A DNA stretch of 60,737 nucleotides from the NCBI GenBank assembly GCA_029298735.1, contig JANSLP010000191.1, forward strand, positions 1-60,737, in the 5' to 3' direction. Origin of the DNA: Ophiostoma sp. CBS 140.51 (taxonomy: Eukaryota > Ascomycota > Sordariomycetes > Ophiostomatales > Ophiostomataceae). Shown piece after piece: positions 54,805 to 60,737 of this stretch. Positions within the stretch are counted from its first letter, which is position 1; every line of letters starts with the position of its first letter. Under the pieces are notes generated by a model. The model saw only the letters and a list, made by a program, of their open reading frames with translations. It was not told the DNA's origin and did no database searches. The position numbers were made by a program, and so were the translations under genes.

Positions 54805-56805
54805 ATGCCAGAACACGACCCCGTTGTCCTCGCGTACTCGCACCTCCGCGACTTCCCGCGAGCGACTGACGCCCTTCACCTCCTCCGCCGCGTTGCCTCG
54901 CTCGTCAAACCGCTCATGCGTGCCCGCCGATGGAAGGTCCGCGAGCTCTCCGAATTCTACCCCGACCAGAACAACCTCTTAGGCCTTAATATCAACAAGG
55001 GTCAGAAGATTCTGCTGAGATTACGCTACCCGGGAGATGCTTCACTCTTTTTACCTCTCGAGCAGGTCGCCGACACACTGCTGCACGAGCTGGCACACAT
55101 TGTCCACGGTCCCCACGATGCCATTTTCCATGCGCTATGGAACCAACTGCGCGATGAGCACATGGCTCTCACCCTAAAAGGCTTTACAGGTGAAGGCTTT
55201 TTGTCAGAAGGACACCGCCTGGGTAGCGTCTTTGACAATGGTGGGAGCAACAACTGGGGCGCCACAGGCATCACCAGTGGTGGGCCGTCATCTTCATCAT
55301 CCACGCCCAACGTTGTAAAACGACCTATTCCCATGGACGAGGCCCGGCGTTTGGCCCGTGCTGCCGCTGAGAGACGGCAAGCCAAGGCGTCCGAGAAGGA
55401 GCGCGAGTCGAAGAACAGAAACAGCACTGGCGGTGGCCACCGCCTTGGCGGCTCGATACCCACGCCAGCCAACGATATGCGCAGCGTCGTCGCTGATGCC
55501 GTCGCCCGCCGCAACAGCCACACCCCGGAAACCATGCAAGGCTGCGCCACAGACGGGCCCCAGTACAGCGACCAGACCCGCAAGTGGCTCGCTGACCAGG
55601 CCGCTCGCAACGGGTTCCGCACACAGGCCGAAGAGGATGCTGCCAACGACGCGGCTATTGCGCAGGCTCTGTGGGAGCTGGTCCAAGAGGATGAGAAGCA
55701 GCGTCTGGGTGACCAGTATGTGCCACCGACAGCCGAGCGGCCAGAGGGAAGTGGAGGGTGGTTGTCTTCGCAGGCACCTTCATCAACCCGAGATCAGAGT
55801 GGAAGCAGCTCGTCGCCCATCATCATTGATGTCGACGTTATGGATGTGGACCCACCAAGAGGACCGCCACCAAAGCAACGCCGTCCAGCACCACCTCCGC
55901 CGAAACAAGCACAAGCACGACCCTCGAGCATGTCGGCGCCGCCGGCAGCAATAACACGGCGTCCTGCACCTCCGCCGCCAGCCCCTAAACCAGCCAACCT
56001 GACATCGAGCACACGGCCGAGATCAAACTCTAGCTCTGCCACGTCGAGTGCCAGTTCCATCCGTGGATGGACCTGCAGCATATGCACCCTGCACAACCCC
56101 AGTACCTATCTTGTCTGTGACGCTTGTGGTGTGGAAAAGTCGTCTTCGTCTTCACCACCAAGGCAAGCAGTCATAAGTGCACCGCCGCCGCCCTCGTCGT
56201 CCTCGTCATCTCACAGACACTCCATGCCACCACCACCTCTTGCACACCGTCCGGCCCCACCGCCACCAACATCAGCGCAACTGCCTCCATCATCGCGTCG
56301 TTCTCACGCCGCCCCAAACGCTGCCACTGCTGCCACCTCCCGTGCTTCTGCTATGCGCAAGTCCGGGCAGCCTGCCAAGAAGCCTAGAGTGAAGAAACAG
56401 GTCCGCTTTACGCCATCGACGGTGGGTGGTTCGGTAACGTCCACGACCTCCGCCAGCTCGCGGGCCCGGCCACGATCGCCGCCACCGGCAACTTTCAGTA
56501 CAGGTGTCGACAGTGTTGTCAGCAATGGGAGCTCGAGCAACGGTGGTAGCAGCATCGACTCCAGTTTCGACAAGATTCTAGCCAAGCACAGACCGGCGCC
56601 GCCGCTACGAAACATGCCGCCTGCCATGCCACCGAGGCCACAGGCCGGTCAGAGTCGTCCGAGTCAGACATCTTCATCCTCATCTTCATCGTCGACTGCT
56701 CCCGCCTCTGCCACGTGGATGTGCACCATGTGCTGGACCAATATGGGACGGAAACACACCACGTGTGGTTCGTGTGGGAAGCCGAGAGAGGCGTGGCAGA
56801 ACTAA
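54805..56805 (+). CDS. WSS1: Wss1/SPRTN-type WLM metalloprotease for DNA-protein crosslink repair
   Basis: Intronless, 666 aa. The WLM domain covers about residues 1-150: HLLRRVASLVKPLMRARRWKV, LGLNINKGQKILLRLR, then the zinc site LLHELAHIVHGPHD (HExxH at 94-98; His 101 or 104 is a possible third ligand). Residues 181-190 (RRLARAAAER) match the VIM consensus R-x5-A-A-x-R that binds Cdc48/p97. Residues about 337-347 (SPIIIDVDVMD) are a strong SUMO-interacting motif. Two RanBP2-type zinc fingers lie at about 422-446 (WTCSICTLHN, VCDACG) and 638-663 (WMCTMCWTNM, TCGSCG). The linker has four RPAPP motifs. The protease degrades proteins crosslinked to DNA, working with SUMO and Cdc48. The protein is longer than yeast Wss1, mainly through the Pro/Ser-rich linkers. 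Confidence 0.92.
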   Translation: MPEHDPVVLAYSHLRDFPRATDALHLLRRVASLVKPLMRARRWKVRELSEFYPDQNNLLGLNINKGQKILLRLRYPGDASLFLPLEQVADTLLHELAHIVHGPHDAIFHALWNQLRDEHMALTLKGFTGEGFLSEGHRLGSVFDNGGSNNWGATGITSGGPSSSSSTPNVVKRPIPMDEARRLARAAAERRQAKASEKERESKNRNSTGGGHRLGGSIPTPANDMRSVVADAVARRNSHTPETMQGCATDGPQYSDQTRKWLADQAARNGFRTQAEEDAANDAAIAQALWELVQEDEKQRLGDQYVPPTAERPEGSGGWLSSQAPSSTRDQSGSSSSPIIIDVDVMDVDPPRGPPPKQRRPAPPPPKQAQARPSSMSAPPAAITRRPAPPPPAPKPANLTSSTRPRSNSSSATSSASSIRGWTCSICTLHNPSTYLVCDACGVEKSSSSSPPRQAVISAPPPPSSSSSSHRHSMPPPPLAHRPAPPPPTSAQLPPSSRRSHAAPNAATAATSRASAMRKSGQPAKKPRVKKQVRFTPSTVGGSVTSTTSASSRARPRSPPPATFSTGVDSVVSNGSSSNGGSSIDSSFDKILAKHRPAPPLRNMPPAMPPRPQAGQSRPSQTSSSSSSSSTAPASATWMCTMCWTNMGRKHTTCGSCGKPREAWQN

Positions 56806-57146
56806 GCTCAAACTCACATTATCTACTTTACTTCTACATTCATAGCCGGCGTCTTTTCCTACTTTCTATCTAAATCATGGCGTCTCATTTTAGAGCATTT
56901 ATGAACTTACGACTGCGTTTACGATCATGGTAGATTAATGCATAATAAAAGTTTTTTCATCTATTTATTCTAAGCTTAAAATCACGTAATTTGATATTAT
57001 TTTGAGTTCATACTTATATGTGCATTATATTCTTTTTATTTTTCTCTAGCTCCGCTTAATTTTCATGATAACGACAAAATGACAAAACACCAATCTATTT
57101 CATAATATCAGATAACCGTAAAATATCACTTTAACCCCTGCCTTGC
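56806..57146. other. Convergent AT-rich 3' region
   Basis: It lies between the stops of the Wss1-like gene (+) and HIS4 (-). Strongly AT-rich, with several AATAAA-like words on either strand. No gene is seen. Confidence 0.6.
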
Positions 57147-59780
57147 CTACTTCTCCAGAGAAGCCAGACGGATGCTCACAGCTCTGCGGTGAGCCTCCAG
57201 CTCCTCCACTTTGGCCAGCTGCATCACAGCACCGCCCACATTCCGCAGGCCCTCAGCCGTCAGGTTCGAGCTCGTAATATGCTTGACAAACGAGCCCAGG
57301 TTCACGCCCGAGTACTGCTTAGCGAAACCGTACGTTGGCAGCGAGTGGTTGACACCGGCCGAGTAATCACCCACACTCTCCGGGGTCCAGGCACCGACAA
57401 AGACACTGCCGGCGTTGAACACCTTGGGCACGAGAGCGGCGGCGTCCTGGACTTGCAGAATCAAGTGCTCGGGCGCGTAGGCGTTGCTGACCTCCATGGC
57501 CACATCGAGGTTGGGCACCTGCACGGTGACAGAGTGGGCAATGGCGCCGCGGACAATATCGACGCGGGGCAGGGCAATGGCCTGGTTGTGGAGCTCCTCC
57601 TCAATGGCGGCGAGCTTCTCCTCACTCAGATCAACGGCCAGCAGAACAACCTGGCTGTCCACGCCGTGCTCGGCCTGCGACAACAGGTCGGACGCAACAA
57701 ACGCCGGGTTAGCCTCCGAGTCGGCAACCACCAGGACCTCCGAGGGACCCGCGGGCATGTCAATACCGACACCAGCGTTGGTATCGTTGCTCACGTGCAT
57801 CTTGGCGGCCGTGACAAACTGGTTACCGGGGCCCAGGATCTTGTCGACCTTGCTGACACTCTCGGTACCGTAGGCCATGGCAGCCACAGCCTGAGCACCA
57901 CCCGCCAGGACAATGCTCTCGGCACCGACCTTGTGGGCAACGTAGACAATCTCGGGCGTAATGGTGCCGTCGGCGCGGGGCGGGCTGGCCAAGACAATGG
58001 TGCTGCAGCCGGCGACCATGGCGGGGACACCTAGCATCAGGGCCGTGGAGGGCAGGACAGCAGTACCACCGGGCACGTACAGACCGACGCGGGCAATGGG
58101 ACGCGAGAAACGACTGCAGACAACACCCGGCATGGTCTCGACGGACAAAGGCTTCTCTTCCTTCTGGGCGGCGTGGAAGGTGCGGATGTTGTTGAAAGAC
58201 AGGTCAATGGCGGCGCGGGTCTCGTCAGACAGCTGCATGAGCTCGGCGGGGAAGGGCGCCTTGAGGACGGGCGATGTGAGGGAGGTGGCCTTTTCAAACT
58301 TGTGGGTGTACGACAGCAGGGCCTTATCGCCGTTGGTGCGGACGTCGTCGATAATGGGCGTGACAATCTTCATAATGGCCTCGGACGACTTCTGCGACGG
58401 GCGGCGTAGGGCCTCGTCAATATCGGCGGCCGAGACCTTGGAGGCATCGATGCGCTTCATGGTGATGCGGCTGTCAGCAGCAGGGGCAACAGCGACAGCG
58501 ACAGGCTTGGCTGGAGCCGGGGCAGGAGCAGCCTTCTCGGCCACCTTCTCCTCCCACTTTGGCTTGGCGTTGCCCGGGCGGCGCTGGACCTTGAGGCCCT
58601 TGGCGTCCAGGTTGCGCTCAATATCTGCGAGGCTGACACCGGCGGACGTCGCCTTGGTGAGGGCAAAGTAGATCAGGTCGGCCGCCTCGAAAGCAACCTC
58701 CTGAGGGGTCTTGGCGTCGCACAGCTCCTCGGCCTCCTCCATAATCTTGGCCCGCAGCAGCTTCTCGTCCGAGAAGAGGCGTGCCGTGTACGAGCCTTCG
58801 GGTGCAGACGCCTTGCGGGCGCGCAGCGTCTGGTCCAGGCGAGCAATACCCTGCAGGTCGCCAAAGCAGCCAAACTGGTCGAGGTGGCAGAAGCGGCGGC
58901 CCTCCTGGCGGACGACAAAGTGGAGCGCATCGCGGTCGCAGTCGAGACCAACGCGCAGCAGCGTCTGGGTATCGCCCGACGTGGCGCCCTTGTACCATAG
59001 ACCGCGCTTGCGGCTCTGGTAGACGCCCGTCTGTGTGCGCAGGGCCTCGGCAACGCTGGAAGCGCTGCTGTAGACCAGACCCAGAGCGGCACCGGACTGG
59101 TCTGTCACCACAGTCGTGACCAGCTTGTCGGGGCGATCCGACTGCCAAGCAGCCTCCAGCAGGCCAGCTACCGCCACCTTGTCCTGGCTGTCCGTCGCCG
59201 TCGTCAGGGCCGTCGAGGGAAGGATAGGAATAGCGTGGATACGAGCCGCCGATTCGGCAAAGGTCGCAAGAGCCGTGAGGTTGGTGGCGGATCCGAGCGC
59301 CGGGTGCACGAAAAGGAAGCGGTTTGTCTTGGTGGAGGCGGCGGCAGCCTCAATGAACGCACTGCTGGCAGCCGCAGCGACATCGAGGTCCGTCACAAGC
59401 AGGCCACCCTGCTCACCGGTTGTCGAGCTGGCGAGAGTGAAAGCATTGGCGTCGGTGGCCGAAACAGCGGCAGCGACACGGGTGCCGTAGGTCGGGGCGA
59501 GTTCGGCGAGCTGGGCGGGGTGGACAAAGACGCGGCGGGCGCCCAGGTTGAGGAGGGTGACGACGTCGTCGGGGGAGGCCAGGGCAGTGCCGTCGATAAA
59601 GGGCACGAGCTCGGCGCCACGGGCCGTCAAAAGAGACTGAAGTTGCGACAGGTTGGCAGGGGTCGCCTGGATGAAGATGGTGCCGAGCACAGCGATCTCG
59701 GCGGGCGTGAGGCCCTCGTTGAGCGTCTCGAGAGCGGCCGGGACGCTCACCACAAAGGGCAGTGGCAGTGTGGACTCCAT
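57147..59780 (-). CDS. HIS4: Trifunctional histidine biosynthesis protein (PRA-CH, PRA-PH, histidinol dehydrogenase)
   Basis: Intronless, 877 aa from MESTLPLPF; an upstream in-frame ATG would add 12 residues and is less likely. The N-terminal ~220 residues are the divergent region typical of fungal His4. The phosphoribosyl-AMP cyclohydrolase domain follows (VGLDCDRDALHFVVRQEG, RFCHLDQFGCFGD). The phosphoribosyl-ATP pyrophosphohydrolase domain is next (ARLFSDEKLLRAKIMEEAEEL, VAFEAADLIYFALTKA). From about residue 445 to the end is histidinol dehydrogenase: VGLYVPGGTAVLPSTALM, DKILGPGNQFVTAAKMH, IDMPAGPSEVLVVAD, LSQAEHGVDSQVVLL and NHSLPTYGFAKQYSG. It carries out steps 2, 3 and the final two oxidations of histidine synthesis. 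An Ala/Pro/Lys-rich linker separates the PRA-PH and dehydrogenase parts. Confidence 0.97.
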   Translation of the reverse strand: MESTLPLPFVVSVPAALETLNEGLTPAEIAVLGTIFIQATPANLSQLQSLLTARGAELVPFIDGTALASPDDVVTLLNLGARRVFVHPAQLAELAPTYGTRVAAAVSATDANAFTLASSTTGEQGGLLVTDLDVAAAASSAFIEAAAASTKTNRFLFVHPALGSATNLTALATFAESAARIHAIPILPSTALTTATDSQDKVAVAGLLEAAWQSDRPDKLVTTVVTDQSGAALGLVYSSASSVAEALRTQTGVYQSRKRGLWYKGATSGDTQTLLRVGLDCDRDALHFVVRQEGRRFCHLDQFGCFGDLQGIARLDQTLRARKASAPEGSYTARLFSDEKLLRAKIMEEAEELCDAKTPQEVAFEAADLIYFALTKATSAGVSLADIERNLDAKGLKVQRRPGNAKPKWEEKVAEKAAPAPAPAKPVAVAVAPAADSRITMKRIDASKVSAADIDEALRRPSQKSSEAIMKIVTPIIDDVRTNGDKALLSYTHKFEKATSLTSPVLKAPFPAELMQLSDETRAAIDLSFNNIRTFHAAQKEEKPLSVETMPGVVCSRFSRPIARVGLYVPGGTAVLPSTALMLGVPAMVAGCSTIVLASPPRADGTITPEIVYVAHKVGAESIVLAGGAQAVAAMAYGTESVSKVDKILGPGNQFVTAAKMHVSNDTNAGVGIDMPAGPSEVLVVADSEANPAFVASDLLSQAEHGVDSQVVLLAVDLSEEKLAAIEEELHNQAIALPRVDIVRGAIAHSVTVQVPNLDVAMEVSNAYAPEHLILQVQDAAALVPKVFNAGSVFVGAWTPESVGDYSAGVNHSLPTYGFAKQYSGVNLGSFVKHITSSNLTAEGLRNVGGAVMQLAKVEELEAHRRAVSIRLASLEK

Positions 59781-60737
59781 GATTGTGGTGGTGGGGGTTG
59801 TTGTGAGGAAACACAAGATTGTACAAAAGTGAGGGGATCACCAGATGTCGTCTGCTGGGGAAAGTGCAGGGAGAACGCGGAACAAAATAAATATTTATTA
59901 CAGAGGCACGCTACGTCTACGGGCAAGTTCGAGTCATAGCCTGCCGTTCGTGCCTGCCATTTTTGCCATTTTTGGGTAGTTCCCTACGACCACTTATTAA
60001 ATTTCTCTCGTCTAGTTTTTTTTACTCTATTTTTTTCGGGTCGCAGCCATTGAGTCGACTGGTCGTTCCTGCCCGCTGGTAGCCCAGCCCGTCATCCCAC
60101 ATCAAAATCAAAGCCAAATCTGGAGGGGCAAAAAGGGAAAGCACAAGGAACGCCCAGCAAAAGCCGTTCGAGCGAATTGGCAAAGCCGCCCTGTGATTGG
60201 CCGAAGCGTCTATGAGTCGATTTTCAGACAAGAAAGAGCCTGATATGCGGTATGAAGGTGAGGTGAAGAAGTGCGTAGTATTTGAATGTGAAGAAAGCTT
60301 TTTTTAAGTAAAGCCTAAACTGCCTCGACTGCCACTTACTACCACATGTCTTACAAGCTTCTTCACCGTTCGACAACTAACAGGCGTCGCCTCGTTGGTT
60401 GATGTTTGCTGGCGAGATCGCAGTAGCGGGGTCGGTCACGTGCAGCTGTGCTATCTTTGTATCTTGTACGGAGTACACTGCCCTTGATAATTATTCGCCC
60501 TCGCCACAGGTAGCTTGGTGGTGTTATCACCCTTGCACCTGCGATCGAAACGGTGAGAAATCTCCTCTTGACTTCGACAGCAATCTGGTCAGAGGCTTTT
60601 TGTATGCGCAAGTGCCGCCGTTTTCACCGTCGGATGTACCATTTGTCGAATGACATTTGTTTACAGAGGCAAATTCTGTCGACACGCGAAAAGAATACCT
60701 GACAGGGACGGCGTTTAATACACAACCTACTTTGTAC
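59781..60737. promoter_or_regulatory. HIS4 promoter region to the window edge
   Basis: On the minus strand this is upstream of HIS4. An inverted CCAAT box (ATTGG, 60195-60199) lies 415 bp before the ATG. Two near-consensus CPC1/Gcn4 sites, TGAGTCG, occur at 60051-60057 and 60213-60219; each differs from TGAGTCA at one base. A TACGGAGTA motif lies at 60467-60475. Whether the right end belongs to another gene's promoter cannot be seen. Confidence 0.45.

Noticed and set aside
57189..58034. 281-aa plus-strand frame
   Set aside because: Antisense to the histidinol dehydrogenase part of HIS4; no domain content.

Overview
The window is nuclear DNA from a filamentous ascomycete (Pezizomycotina). Genes carry few, short GT-AG introns (52 to 132 bp) with CTAAC- or CTGAC-like branch points. 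Coding sequence is GC-rich, and 5' leaders are strongly pyrimidine-rich on the coding strand. Gene content is typically fungal: Zn2Cys6 regulators, a class II DAHP synthase, a trifunctional HIS4 enzyme, a GPI-type phospholipase B and a pepsin-like protease. A sordariomycete is likely; anything narrower (for example Ophiostomatales) would be a guess. All gene models here were spliced by eye.

Layout. 0.3-1.7 kb: DSK2/ubiquilin (-). 2.8-13.7 kb: a carbohydrate block with a Zn2Cys6 regulator (+), an alpha-glucoside-type MFS sugar permease (-), a PA14-containing GH3 beta-glucosidase without a signal peptide (+, divergent from the permease) and a hexose-6-phosphate mutarotase (+). The shared permease/GH3 promoter has five CreA-type sites in 91 bp. 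14-24.3 kb: class II DAHP synthase (-), a HYPK-like protein (+), an unrecognised secreted protein (-) and a large AT-hook/BRCT protein (-). 28.3-30.4 kb: phospholipase B (+). 31.4-33.4 kb: an unusual protein (-) joining a half Zn2Cys6 motif to a caspase-like domain that seems to lack its catalytic cysteine. 33.4-47.1 kb: almost 14 kb with no convincing gene. 47.1-48.0 kb: luciferase-domain protein (-). 51.6-53.1 kb: secreted aspartic protease (+). 54.8-56.8 kb: Wss1/SPRTN-type DNA-protein crosslink protease (+) with p97-binding, SUMO-binding and ubiquitin-type zinc-finger motifs. 57.1-59.8 kb: HIS4 (-).

How the genes fit together. The first block reads as a possible sugar uptake and use unit: import by the permease, cytosolic hydrolysis by GH3, anomer interconversion of the resulting hexose phosphate, a neighbouring regulator and a carbon-repression signature. 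The amino-acid genes (DAHP synthase, HIS4) have perfect or near-perfect CPC1/Gcn4-type sites upstream. DSK2, the Wss1-like protease and the BRCT protein are unlinked ubiquitin/DNA-repair functions. The most unusual items are the caspase-like protein and the long gene-free tract next to it. No tRNA, rRNA, CRISPR array or intact transposon was recognised.
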